64,000 nucleotides of DNA from an uncultured Myxococcales bacterium. Lineage in GTDB: Bacteria; Myxococcota_A; UBA9042. The DNA lies in contig CAIYWC010000095.1 of NCBI GenBank assembly GCA_903929795.1, forward strand, positions 16,950 through 80,949, read 5' to 3'. The notes under the pieces are model-generated. The model was given only the letters and a program-made list of their open reading frames with translations, was not told the origin of the DNA and ran no database searches. Below are positions 9,185 through 18,364 of this stretch, in pieces (the first letter of the stretch is position 1; every line of letters begins with the position of its first letter). The position numbers and the translations under genes are program-made.

Positions 9185-12100
9185 CTACGGCACACACCCC
9201 GGCAGCGCCGTATGCACGCACGCCTGCGTGAACGGGTTGCACGTATCGGCCGTGCACGCGTTGCCATCGTCGCACTGCGCGGCTGTCGTGCACTGCGGAT
9301 TCGCCACACAATTCGCCAGCTTCTGGTACACGCAGTTGCCCGTGTACGGGTTACAGATGTCCTGAGTGCACGCGTCGCCGTCGCTGCAGTCGGCGTCCGT
9401 GGTGCAGCTGGCGCCGCAGCCGGCGATGAGCTGGTACGCGCAGCCACCGGACTGCTTGTCGCAAAAGTCCTTTGTGCACGGGTTCTTGTCGTCGCACGCC
9501 ACGGTCGTGCCGGTGCAGATGCCGCCGCTGCAGGTGTCGCCGCTCGTGCAGGCGTTGCCGTCGTCGCACGCGCCGCCGTTGAGCGCGGTGAACGCACACG
9601 CGCCGCCGGTGCAGGTGTCCTCGGTGCACGCGTAGCCGTCGTCGCACTGCGCGTTGGTCTTGCACTTTTTGGCGCATTTCGGCTCGTTCTTGAAGACGCA
9701 CTGGCCGTTGGCGGGGTTGCAGACGTCGATTGTGCACGGGTCGCCGTCGTTGCAGGTGACGGCGGTGCCAGCGCAGGTCGCGCCGGTGCAGGCGTCGCCG
9801 CTCGTGCACGGGTTGCCGTCGCTGCAGGCGGTGCCGCTGGCGGCGATGGTTGAGCTGCACGCGCCGGTCTTGGCGTCGCAGCTGTCGATGGTGCACGGGT
9901 TGCCGTCGTCGCACAGCCCGACCGGTCCGGCGCCGCACACGCCTGCAGCGCAGCGATCGCCCACGGTGCACGCGTTGCCGTCGTCGCAGGCCGCTCCGCT
10001 GCTGGCCGTCGCCGCGCATTTGCCCAGCGTGCAGGTGTCGGTCGTGCAGACGTTGCCGTCGTTGCATTCGGCCGCGGTCGCGCACGGTTTGCCGCAGTCG
10101 CCGATGGCGGTGTGGCTGCACGCGCCGCTGGCGGGGTCGCAGGCGTCCAGCGTGCAGGCGTTGTTGTCGTCGCAGGCGGTCGACGCCGTCCCCTGGCACA
10201 CGCCGGCGTGGCAAACGTCGCCGGTCGTGCACAGGTTGCCGTCGTCGCAGAACGCGCCGTTCAAAGCTGGCGGATGCTGGCACGCGCCGGTGGCGGCGAC
10301 GCAGCCGTCCTTGGTGCACAGGTTGCCGTCGTTGCAGTCGATGGCCGTGCCCTTGCAGAGGCCGCTGGCGCACGCGTCGGCGCTGGTGCAGGCGTTGTTG
10401 TCGTTGCAGCTGGCGCCGGTCAGCGGTGTGTCCTGGCATTGACCGGCGACGCACGCGGTCTGGATGCACACCGACTTCACCGTGCAATCCGTCGCCACCT
10501 TGCACGCGTTGCCGCATTTCGGGATGGCGGTGAAAACGCACTTGCCGGTCGTGACCTGGCAGTGGTCCACGGTGCACGGGTTGGCGTCGTCGCAGACCGT
10601 CGCCGTGCCCACGCACGCACCCGCCCCGCACGCGTCGCCGGTCGTGCAGGCGTTGCCGTCGTTGCAGCCGCTGCCCGCCGGCGCGGGTGAGTAGCTGCAC
10701 GCGCCCAGCGCGGGATCGCACGCGTCCACGGTGCACGCGTTGCCGTCGTTGCACGCCACTGCCTTGCCGGGCTGGCACGCGCCGCCCTGGCAGACGTCGC
10801 CTTGGGTGCAGCTGTTGCCGTCACTGCAGGTCGTGCCGTCCGCTGGGCCGCTGGCGCAGTGGCCGGCCGAGCAGCTCTCGGAAGTGCACACGTTCTTGTC
10901 GTCGCAATCCGCGTCCACCTTGCACGCGGCGCCGCACAGCGGGATGGCGACGTGCAGGCACGCGCCGGTGCTGGCGTCACAGCTGTCCGCGGTGCAGCTG
11001 TCGCCGTCGTCGCACGCCAGCGTGGAGGTGCCGACGCACACGCCGGTCTTGCACGCGTCGCCGCTTGTGCACGGGTTGCCGTCGTTGCACGGTGCGTTGT
11101 TGGGTCCGGGGCCGACGACGCACGCGCCCGTCTGCGTGTCGCAGCCGTCCTTGGTACAGACATTGCCGTCGTTGCACACGGTGGCCACACCCTTGCACAC
11201 GCCCTGGCCGTTGACGACCGCGCATGCGTCGCCGTTGGTGCAGGCGTTGCCGTCGCTGCAGGTGGTGCCGGCCGTCGGCGTCTGCACGCACTTTCCGCTG
11301 ACGCAGCTGTCCGCGGTGCACGCGTTGGCGTCGTTGCACTGCGCGGCGGTCTTGCACGCGGCGCCGCAGGTGGCAATCGCCGTGTGGCTGCACGCGCCGG
11401 TGGCGGCGGTGCAGGCGTCAAACGTGCAGGCGTCGCCATCGTCGCAATTGACCGCCGTGCCTTTGCACACGCCGGCCGCGCAGACGTCGCCCGTCGTGCA
11501 GGCCTTGCCGTCGCTGCAGGTGGTGCCGTCCGCTTCCGGGCCATGGCTGCACGCGCCGGTCGTTTTGTCGCAGCTGTCGGTTGTGCATGGGTCGCCGTCG
11601 GTGCAGTTGGCCTTGGCGCCGCCCGCGCAGACGCCGCTCTTGCACTGGTCGCCCAGCGTGCAGGCGTTGCCGTCCTCGCAGGCCGTGCCGTTGGCCGTCG
11701 GCACAAAAGCGCACTGGCCGGTGCCAGGCGCGCAAGTGTCGAACGTGCAAGGGTTCTTGTCGTCGCACACGACCGGCTTGGCGGCGCACACGCCGGCCGC
11801 GCACGCGTCGCCGGTGGTGCATGCGTCGCCGTCGCTGCAGGCCTTGCCGTCGGCGACGGGCGCCTGCTGGCATAGGCCGTTGGCGCAGCTGGTCGTCACG
11901 CACGTGTTGGCGGAGGCGCAGTCGGTGTCCACGACGCACTGGCTGCCGCAGCCGGCGATCGGCGCAAACGCGCACGCGCCGGTCTGCAGCGCGCAACTGT
12001 CCGTCGTGCAAGGATTCTTGTCGTCGCAGACCGTCGCCGCGCCCACGCACGCGCCGCCGGAGCACGCGTCGCCGGTGGTGCACGGGTTGGCGTCGTCGCA

Positions 12101-13459
12101 CGTGCCGGTCAGCGCCATGGGCACGCACAGGCCGGTCGCGGCCGCGCACTGGCTACCCAGGCAAGTCGTGGCGTTGCCGCAGACCTTGGCCGTGCCGACG
12201 CAGCTGCCACTGACGCACGCGTCGTCGCTGGTGCACAAGCTCCCGTCATCGCACGGTTTTCCGCTGCCGGGGCCATGGCTGCACGCGCCGGTCGCGCTCG
12301 CGCACGCGTCGTCGGTGCACGGATTGCCGTCACTGCACGCGTTGGCGGTGCCGCTGCACGCGCCGCCGGTGCAGATGTCGCCGGTGGTGCAGGCCTGGCC
12401 GTCGTCGCACGCGCCGCCGTCCTTGGCGGCAAACGCGCACTTTGCACCGCTGCAAGTGCCTGTAAGGCATGGATTTTTCGCCGACGTGCAGTCGGCGTCC
12501 GCCGTGCACGCCGCGCCGCAGCCGGCAATCGTCGTGAACACGCAGCCGCCGGCCTTGGCGTCGCAGCTGTCCGTCGTGCACGGGTCGCCGTCGTCGCAGC
12601 CCACGGGCTTGCCGGCGCATGTGCCGGCGGTGCAAACGTCCCCGCTGGTGCAGGAAATGCCGTCGTCGCAGGTACCGCCGTCGGCGATGGCCGTGGCTGT
12701 GCATTTGCCGCTCGCGGGGTCGCATGCGTCCGCGGTGCACGGATTGCCGTCATTGCAGGCGATCGGTTGGCCAGTGCATTCGCCGCTCACGCAGCTCTCG
12801 CCGGTGGTGCACTTCAGGCCGTCGTCGCAGGGCGTGCCGTCGGCTTGCGGCGTCGAAACGCACGCGCCCACGGCCTTGTCGCAGGTGTCCGACGTGCAGC
12901 TGTTGGCATCATCGCATTGCGCCGCGGTCTTGCAGGCCGTGCCGGTGCAGCTCCCGTTGGGCGTGAAGACGCACGCGCCGGTCTTGGCATTGCACGCGTC
13001 CGTCGTGCACAGGCTGCCGTCGTCGCATACCTTGGCGCTGCCGGAGCAAGTGCCCGCCTGGCAGGTCGGGCTGGCCGTGCACGGGTCGGCGGTGGTGCAG
13101 GTCGTGCCGTCGCTGGCGGCGGCGGTGCCGCAGACGCCGGCCACGCAGGTGGGTACGGTGCACCCGGTGGGCGTGACGGCGCCGGCACAGTCGATGTCCT
13201 CCACGCACTCAGGCGCCGGGGCATCGACCGCCAAGTCGCCGATCGCGTCGGTCTGGCCCGCAAGCTCGGCTTCAATCGACGTGTCCACCGCGACCGCCGC
13301 GTCCTTGCTGTCTGCCGTGAACTGCACGTCGCCGCCGACCGCCGCGTCGTCCGTCGGCTCGCCCGACGTGATCGCCGTGTTGTCGCCGCCGCAGCCGGCC
13401 AAACTGGTCAAAACCCAGCACAATCCAAGCACTTTTACCGCGCACGTGCGTCGACACAT
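9185..13459 (-). CDS. Giant cysteine-repeat (CTDC-type) lipoprotein
   Basis: 1424 residues. The N-terminus is a lipoprotein signal, with lipobox LAGC at about residues 20-23 followed by GGDN. After an acidic, low-complexity spacer to about residue 75, the rest is about 40 cysteine-rich units of the type CDDGNPCTTDSCDAKTG, resembling the Dictyostelium CTDC repeat family (PF00526). Two unit types alternate: CDDGxxCTTGDxC and CDDGNPCTxDxC. A conserved CGxxCxxDxDC unit interrupts at intervals of about 130-150 residues. The cysteines probably form disulfides in a rod-like surface protein, and the Asp-rich loops may bind calcium. The start has AGAGGTT a few bases upstream. The real ligand or role is not known. 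Confidence 0.9.
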   Translation of the reverse strand: MCRRTCAVKVLGLCWVLTSLAGCGGDNTAITSGEPTDDAAVGGDVQFTADSKDAAVAVDTSIEAELAGQTDAIGDLAVDAPAPECVEDIDCAGAVTPTGCTVPTCVAGVCGTAAASDGTTCTTADPCTASPTCQAGTCSGSAKVCDDGSLCTTDACNAKTGACVFTPNGSCTGTACKTAAQCDDANSCTSDTCDKAVGACVSTPQADGTPCDDGLKCTTGESCVSGECTGQPIACNDGNPCTADACDPASGKCTATAIADGGTCDDGISCTSGDVCTAGTCAGKPVGCDDGDPCTTDSCDAKAGGCVFTTIAGCGAACTADADCTSAKNPCLTGTCSGAKCAFAAKDGGACDDGQACTTGDICTGGACSGTANACSDGNPCTDDACASATGACSHGPGSGKPCDDGSLCTSDDACVSGSCVGTAKVCGNATTCLGSQCAAATGLCVPMALTGTCDDANPCTTGDACSGGACVGAATVCDDKNPCTTDSCALQTGACAFAPIAGCGSQCVVDTDCASANTCVTTSCANGLCQQAPVADGKACSDGDACTTGDACAAGVCAAKPVVCDDKNPCTFDTCAPGTGQCAFVPTANGTACEDGNACTLGDQCKSGVCAGGAKANCTDGDPCTTDSCDKTTGACSHGPEADGTTCSDGKACTTGDVCAAGVCKGTAVNCDDGDACTFDACTAATGACSHTAIATCGAACKTAAQCNDANACTADSCVSGKCVQTPTAGTTCSDGNACTNGDACAVVNGQGVCKGVATVCNDGNVCTKDGCDTQTGACVVGPGPNNAPCNDGNPCTSGDACKTGVCVGTSTLACDDGDSCTADSCDASTGACLHVAIPLCGAACKVDADCDDKNVCTSESCSAGHCASGPADGTTCSDGNSCTQGDVCQGGACQPGKAVACNDGNACTVDACDPALGACSYSPAPAGSGCNDGNACTTGDACGAGACVGTATVCDDANPCTVDHCQVTTGKCVFTAIPKCGNACKVATDCTVKSVCIQTACVAGQCQDTPLTGASCNDNNACTSADACASGLCKGTAIDCNDGNLCTKDGCVAATGACQHPPALNGAFCDDGNLCTTGDVCHAGVCQGTASTACDDNNACTLDACDPASGACSHTAIGDCGKPCATAAECNDGNVCTTDTCTLGKCAATASSGAACDDGNACTVGDRCAAGVCGAGPVGLCDDGNPCTIDSCDAKTGACSSTIAASGTACSDGNPCTSGDACTGATCAGTAVTCNDGDPCTIDVCNPANGQCVFKNEPKCAKKCKTNAQCDDGYACTEDTCTGGACAFTALNGGACDDGNACTSGDTCSGGICTGTTVACDDKNPCTKDFCDKQSGGCAYQLIAGCGASCTTDADCSDGDACTQDICNPYTGNCVYQKLANCVANPQCTTAAQCDDGNACTADTCNPFTQACVHTALPGCVP

Positions 13460-13592
13460 TCCAACCTCTTGGGGCCAGCAGCTGCCCGGGCCGCACGGGG
13501 CAGTATGGCGACCCCAGCCCGGGCGTGCAACGACGGAACAAGGCGGGTTTTGTGGGGTTTTGCGAAGCGGCCATCCGAGCGGGCGAAATCCC

Positions 13593-14012
13593 TCAGGACT
13601 TCGCTTTTTTCGCAGACTTTGCCTTGCCAGCGCTGTTCAGCGCCACCGCCTGGCAAACGAGCGCCTGAAACGCGGCCGCGTCCACTTCTTCGCCCTGGCG
13701 AATGTCGATTGCCCGGCGGAGGTTGCCTTCCAGGCTCGAGTTGAACAGGCGGTCCGGATCGTCCAAGAACGCGCCCTTGGCGAACGTCACCTTCACGACC
13801 GCCTTGTAGGTTTCGCCCGTGCAGACGATGCCGTCGTGCGACCAAACCGGCGTGCCCATCCACTTCCACTCTTCGATGGCGTCCGGGTCGGCTTGCTGGA
13901 TGAGCGTACGCATTTTGCTGAGAGTTTCCCCACGCCAATCGCCGAGTTCGGCGATGCGTTGCGTGATCAGCGCCGTTGCCGACGTTGCCTGACTCGCGTC
14001 CGATTTGTGCAT
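13593..14012 (-). CDS. DUF1801 domain protein
   Basis: 139 residues from the ATG at 14012 (MHKSDASQ), preceded by AGGATGG at a suitable distance; an in-frame ATG at 14084 would add 24 residues of poor match. The segments WKWMGTPVWSHDG, VKVTFAKGAFLDDP and LFNSSLEGNLRRAIDIRQGE are typical of DUF1801 (YdhG-like) proteins, small cytosolic alpha/beta proteins of uncertain biochemical role. The C-terminus is lysine and alanine rich (KAKSAKKAKS). It stands alone between the cysteine-repeat lipoprotein and a radical SAM gene. Confidence 0.8.
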   Translation of the reverse strand: MHKSDASQATSATALITQRIAELGDWRGETLSKMRTLIQQADPDAIEEWKWMGTPVWSHDGIVCTGETYKAVVKVTFAKGAFLDDPDRLFNSSLEGNLRRAIDIRQGEEVDAAAFQALVCQAVALNSAGKAKSAKKAKS

Positions 14013-14118
14013 GTGTCCATCCTGGGTGTTCGCCGGTCGATCTGCCGACACATCGCGCTTGGAGCCGATGATGACGGGTCGCACGCGGCCGTCAAGGCCG
14101 GAAATCCCGCGCCGTCCG

Positions 14119-15624
14119 CTACCGGGCGCCCGTCACCGGCCAGAGCGCAAATTCCCGCGCTGCGGTCACCGCGCGCCGCTCGCGCTCCGCCGGGATCTCG
14201 CCCAGCAGTGCCTTCCAGGTCTGGAAACTGCCGCCCGCGCGCGCCGCTGCCACGATCGCCGGCGCGAGCTCCTGGCCGCCCAGGCTCAGCCGGTATTCCA
14301 GCCACGCCCAGCGCGGCGAATCAAAGCGCACGTCCACGCGCCCGCCCAAGCCGCGCTGGATGCGCTTCAACTTGACCATCTGCGTCTGCGGATCCTCAAA
14401 CGGCGCCTCAGCCAGCGGCGTGTGCAGCTTGGGCACAAACGGCGAGAGCGTGATCGTGGTCGACATCCGCTTGGACAGCCGCTGGCCGAGATCGATCAGC
14501 TCGGCGATATCCGCGTCGTTTTCGTCTGGCAGGCCGATGATCACGTACATCTTGAAGCTGCGCATGCCGACCCGCCGCGCCTGTTCCGCCGCGCCGACAA
14601 GGTGGCGTTCCCGCAAGCCTTTCATCATCTTGCCGCGCATCCGCTGGCTGGGTGCGTCGCTGGCGACCGTCATCGTCCGGTAGCCGCCTTGCCACAAAAG
14701 GTCAACGAATTCATCATCTTCATCCAGCCGATCGGCGCGCAGGCTGGAGATGCCGATCTGCTTGCCACGGTCCAACGCCGCCCGCAGCGCGTCCTTGATC
14801 GGCGCCCAATCGCTGACCGCTGCGCCGACAAAGCCCACGCGCGGCGCGCCCAGGTACTCAGGCCGATCCAGCGCGGCGATGACACGCGCCAGGTCCGGGT
14901 CGCGCATGGGCGCCACGGGCGCGCGCACGACGCAGAACTTGCAAAACCGCGGACAGCCGCGGCTCGCTTCCAGCAGCATCATGTCCTTGAATTCCGCTTG
15001 CGGACTGCGCCATTGGCCCAGCGCCGGCAGACAATGTGCGTCCACGCTCAGCTGGTTCGGCACCGCGTCGCCGTGGGTCTGCGGCAGCCAGAAGCCGCGC
15101 ACGTCCTGGGCCGCCCGCAGCAGCGCGGCCTTGTCCAGTCCGGCATCAAACCAGTCCAGCAGCGTGAACACCGCCTGGTCGGCCTCGCCCATCACGACCA
15201 CGTCGGCAAACGGCCCCAACGGCAGCACGTTCGACGTCGTCAGCGGCCCACCGACGATCACCGGCGGAAACTGCGGCCCGCGGTCCTTGGCCAGCGGTGG
15301 AATCCCCGCGTCGTCCAGCAGGTGCACCAGGTTGACGAGATCCAGCTCGTAGGCGATCGACACGAGAATCGCGTCGTAGTCCGTCAATTCCTTGGCGAAT
15401 TCCAGGCTGCGCACCGGCCGCGGCCGCTTGTCTTCCTCGAACACCGCGCGGTGGCAGGCGACGCCGTCGCGGCTGTTGAGCGCGCGGTAAATCACTTGAA
15501 ATCCCAAGGAGCTGCCGGCGACGCGGTAGGAATTCGGGTAGCACAGCACGACTTCCCGGCCCGCGCGGCGCATCAGCGTGCCGACTTCGTCGCGGATCAG
15601 CGGGTTGACGTCGTTGCGGGCCAT
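14119..15624 (-). CDS. Radical SAM protein, B12-binding-domain type
   Basis: About 501 residues. EASRGCPRFCKFC carries the CxxxCxxC cluster motif near residues 222-229. The N-terminal 200 residues (VVLCYPNSYRVAGSSLGFQ, ILVSIAYELDLVNLV, VIVGGPLTTSNVLP, ADVVVMGEADQAV) follow the pattern of the B12-binding/MiaB-like domain of this large radical SAM class. A Rossmann-like C-terminal half (MYVIIGLPDENDADI) follows. An upstream in-frame ATG at 15645 is also possible; neither has a strong ribosome site. No partner gene identifies a substrate. Cobalamin binding is not certain because no clear DxHxxG motif is seen. Confidence 0.8.
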   Translation of the reverse strand: MARNDVNPLIRDEVGTLMRRAGREVVLCYPNSYRVAGSSLGFQVIYRALNSRDGVACHRAVFEEDKRPRPVRSLEFAKELTDYDAILVSIAYELDLVNLVHLLDDAGIPPLAKDRGPQFPPVIVGGPLTTSNVLPLGPFADVVVMGEADQAVFTLLDWFDAGLDKAALLRAAQDVRGFWLPQTHGDAVPNQLSVDAHCLPALGQWRSPQAEFKDMMLLEASRGCPRFCKFCVVRAPVAPMRDPDLARVIAALDRPEYLGAPRVGFVGAAVSDWAPIKDALRAALDRGKQIGISSLRADRLDEDDEFVDLLWQGGYRTMTVASDAPSQRMRGKMMKGLRERHLVGAAEQARRVGMRSFKMYVIIGLPDENDADIAELIDLGQRLSKRMSTTITLSPFVPKLHTPLAEAPFEDPQTQMVKLKRIQRGLGGRVDVRFDSPRWAWLEYRLSLGGQELAPAIVAAARAGGSFQTWKALLGEIPAERERRAVTAAREFALWPVTGAR

Positions 15625-15712
15625 CGGGCGGGATACCTGGCGCATCGGGCGCGCGGCGGCAGCCTAGCAGACGTCCCGGAGCCTGTCGCAGGACTTGTGC
15701 GCTGGGCGGCCG

Positions 15713-18256
15713 TCAATGCGCGAGGGAAGACTTCTCGCGGCTGTAAAACCACGTCTTGATGCCCTGGGTCACCAGCAGGTAGGTCGCGACAACGCCGACC
15801 AGAACGCCCAGGAACGGCAGCGGCAACGGCGCAAAGCCGACCAAGGCGGCCAGCGGCGTAAACGGCAGCACGAACCCCAGCAGCGCCACGCCCAGCGACG
15901 TGCCGACCAGCGTCCGGCTCGGGAGCGACGCCCAGGGCTTGCCGCGCGTGCGAATCACAAAAATCACGAGCACTTGCGTCGCCAGCGACTCGATGAACCA
16001 GCCGGTATGAAAGGCCTTTTCGTCCTTGCCGAACCACCACCACAGCAGGCCGAAAGTGCCGATGTCAAACACAGACGACACCGGGCCCAGCGTCAGCATG
16101 AAGTTGCGGATGAAGCGCATGTCCCAGCGGTGCGGGCGCTGCAGCCAGTCGTCGTCGACGCGGTCGAGCGGGATCGGCATCTCTGACAAATCATAGAGGA
16201 AATTATTGAGAAGCACCTGCACGGGCAGCATCGGCAGAAACGGCAAGATGATCGCCGAGGCGGCCATGCTGAACATGTTGCCGAAGTTCGAGCTGGTCGC
16301 CATCATCACGTATTTCAGGATGTTGGCGAACGTGCGGCGGCCTTCCGCGATGCCGTCGTTCAGCACCGCGAGGTCCTGCAGCAGCAGGATCATGTCCGCC
16401 GCCTCTTTGGCAACGTCCGCGCCGGAATCCACCGAGATCCCGACATCGGCCGCGTGCAGCGGCGGCGCGTCGTTGATGCCGTCGCCCATGTAGCCGACCA
16501 CGTGGCCGTTTGCGCGTAACGCCTTGACAATGCGCTCTTTTTGCCGCGGGTTCATCCGGCAAAAGATCGTCGTCGCGTCCAGCTGCGTCGCCAGCGCTGC
16601 GTCGTCCAGCTGCTCCAGCGCCGCACCGGTCATGTGCCCCGCGACGGTCAGCCCGACCTGCGCGCAGACGTGCATCGTGACCTGCTCGTTGTCGCCGCTG
16701 ATGACCTTGACCGCGATTCCGCGCGCGGCGAGTTCCGCCAGCGCTGCCTTGGCCGACGCCTTGGGTGGATCTTCAAAAGCCGCGAAACCACAGAAGTTCA
16801 GTCCAACCTCGTCGTCCACCCGCGCGTGATCCAGCTCCGGCGGCGCGACTTTCCATGCCACGCCCAGCACGCGAAAGCCTTCGCGGCTCAACGCATCGAA
16901 ACGCTCGGTGATTTGCGCGGTCGCCGCGTCGTCCAGCGCGCGGAGATCGTCGGGCCCATCGCCTTCCCAGCGCGTCGATAGCCGCGCGATGTCCTCCAGC
17001 GCGCCCTTGACGATCAACAGCCGCCGCCCATCCGGGTGCTGCACCAGCACGGACACGCGGCGCCGCTCAAAATCGAAGGGCACCTCGTCGACCTTCTGCC
17101 AGCCGGTCAAATCCACCTCGGTGTGGCGCAAAATTGCCTCGTCCATCGGCGATTTCAGCCCCGACTCGAACTGGCTGTTCAGCAACGCCAGCCACAGCAC
17201 GCGCGGCGAATCGTTGCCTTGCGCGTCGACGTGGCGCTCCAGGCGGATCTTCGCCTCAGTCAGCGTCCCGGTCTTGTCGGTGCACAGCACGTCCATGCTG
17301 CCCAGATCGTGAATTGCGCCCAAACGCTTGACAATCACTTGCTTTTTCGCCATCCGCAGCGCGCCGCGGGCCAGCGTGACGGACACGACCATCGGCAGCA
17401 GCTCAGGGGTCAGACCCACCGCCAGCGCCGCCGAAAACAGGATCGCCTCCAGCAATGGCCGGTGGCGCGCGAGGCAAACGGTCAACACGAACGTCACCAT
17501 CACGGCCGCCAACCGCAGGATCATCAAGCCAAAACGCCGGGTGCCCATTTCGAACGCGGTCGGCGGCGCCTCGACCTCCAGCGTCTTGCCGATGCCGCCC
17601 AGCGCGGACGCGGAGCCGGTGCGCACCACGACCGCCGTCGCTGAGCCGGACACGACGATCGTGCCCATGAACAGCACGTGCGTCGCCTCGCTCGGTTCAG
17701 CGGAAGTAGCCGTATCATTTGGCTTTTTTTCCACCGGATACGACTCGCCGGTCAGCAGCGCCTGGTTGACAAAGCAGTCGTGCGACTCCATCACGCGCAG
17801 GTCCGCCGCCACCAGCGAGCCCGCGGTCAGCACCACCACATCGCCGGTCACCAGCGACTCCGCCGGCGCCTCGCCCAGCTTGCCGTCGCGCCACACGTCC
17901 ACGCGGTGCGCGACCGCATCGCGCAGCTTCTCGGCCGCCTTGCCGGCGCGCCGCTCCTGGACAAAATCCAGGGTGATCGACAACAGCACGACCAGCATCG
18001 TGATGATTGAGCTGGCCACGTCGCCCGTGCCCGCCGACAGCGCACTCGCCACCAGCAGCAGCAGCACGAGCGGATTCTTGAAGCGCGCCAGAAACTGCAG
18101 CGCCACCGGCCGCTCTTTGCGCATCACCAGCACGTTCGGCCCGTCGCGGGTCAGCCGCAACTGCGCCTCGGCGCTGGTCAGGCCCGTCGCTTGCGTGCCC
18201 AGCGCCGCGAGCGCGTCGGTCAGGGGTTGCAGCAGCGGCGCGTTCTTGTCAGCCAT
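15713..18256 (-). CDS. mgtA: Magnesium-translocating P-type ATPase
   Basis: 847 residues, close to the usual 850-900 of P3B ATPases. Start ATG at 18256; the open frame continues upstream only as the antisense of the M20 gene. Visible motifs: actuator LTGESYPVEK, phosphorylation site DKTGTLTEAK, nucleotide-binding KGALEDI, hinge GDGINDAPPLHAADVGISVD, and the MgtA-type tail FANILKYVMMATSSNFGNM and LLNNFLYDLSEMPIPLD. It should bring Mg2+ into the cytoplasm at the inner membrane using ATP. The 108-base gap to the divergent M20 gene must hold both promoters. No Mg-sensing leader is recognised. Confidence 0.92.
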   Translation of the reverse strand: MADKNAPLLQPLTDALAALGTQATGLTSAEAQLRLTRDGPNVLVMRKERPVALQFLARFKNPLVLLLLVASALSAGTGDVASSIITMLVVLLSITLDFVQERRAGKAAEKLRDAVAHRVDVWRDGKLGEAPAESLVTGDVVVLTAGSLVAADLRVMESHDCFVNQALLTGESYPVEKKPNDTATSAEPSEATHVLFMGTIVVSGSATAVVVRTGSASALGGIGKTLEVEAPPTAFEMGTRRFGLMILRLAAVMVTFVLTVCLARHRPLLEAILFSAALAVGLTPELLPMVVSVTLARGALRMAKKQVIVKRLGAIHDLGSMDVLCTDKTGTLTEAKIRLERHVDAQGNDSPRVLWLALLNSQFESGLKSPMDEAILRHTEVDLTGWQKVDEVPFDFERRRVSVLVQHPDGRRLLIVKGALEDIARLSTRWEGDGPDDLRALDDAATAQITERFDALSREGFRVLGVAWKVAPPELDHARVDDEVGLNFCGFAAFEDPPKASAKAALAELAARGIAVKVISGDNEQVTMHVCAQVGLTVAGHMTGAALEQLDDAALATQLDATTIFCRMNPRQKERIVKALRANGHVVGYMGDGINDAPPLHAADVGISVDSGADVAKEAADMILLLQDLAVLNDGIAEGRRTFANILKYVMMATSSNFGNMFSMAASAIILPFLPMLPVQVLLNNFLYDLSEMPIPLDRVDDDWLQRPHRWDMRFIRNFMLTLGPVSSVFDIGTFGLLWWWFGKDEKAFHTGWFIESLATQVLVIFVIRTRGKPWASLPSRTLVGTSLGVALLGFVLPFTPLAALVGFAPLPLPFLGVLVGVVATYLLVTQGIKTWFYSREKSSLAH

Positions 18257-18364
18257 GGCCGCACGATACCACCGCGCGTCCGCAGTGTCCCGCACGCGCC
18301 GATTGCCTCGCCCGCGTCGGCATGCCACGCTCCGGTCGCGACCCGCTGTCGCGCCAGGTGAGCC

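Noticed and set aside
9185..13459. CRISPR-like regular repeats
   Set aside because: The periodicity is codon-based, units vary in length and sequence, and no spacers or cas genes are present.
10731..14375. A 1214-codon plus-strand open frame rich in His, Ser and Pro opposite the cysteine-repeat gene
   Set aside because: It is the antisense of a regular cysteine repeat; its own repeat mirrors the coding unit and it lacks a signal or ribosome site. The minus-strand frame has the lipobox and family motifs.
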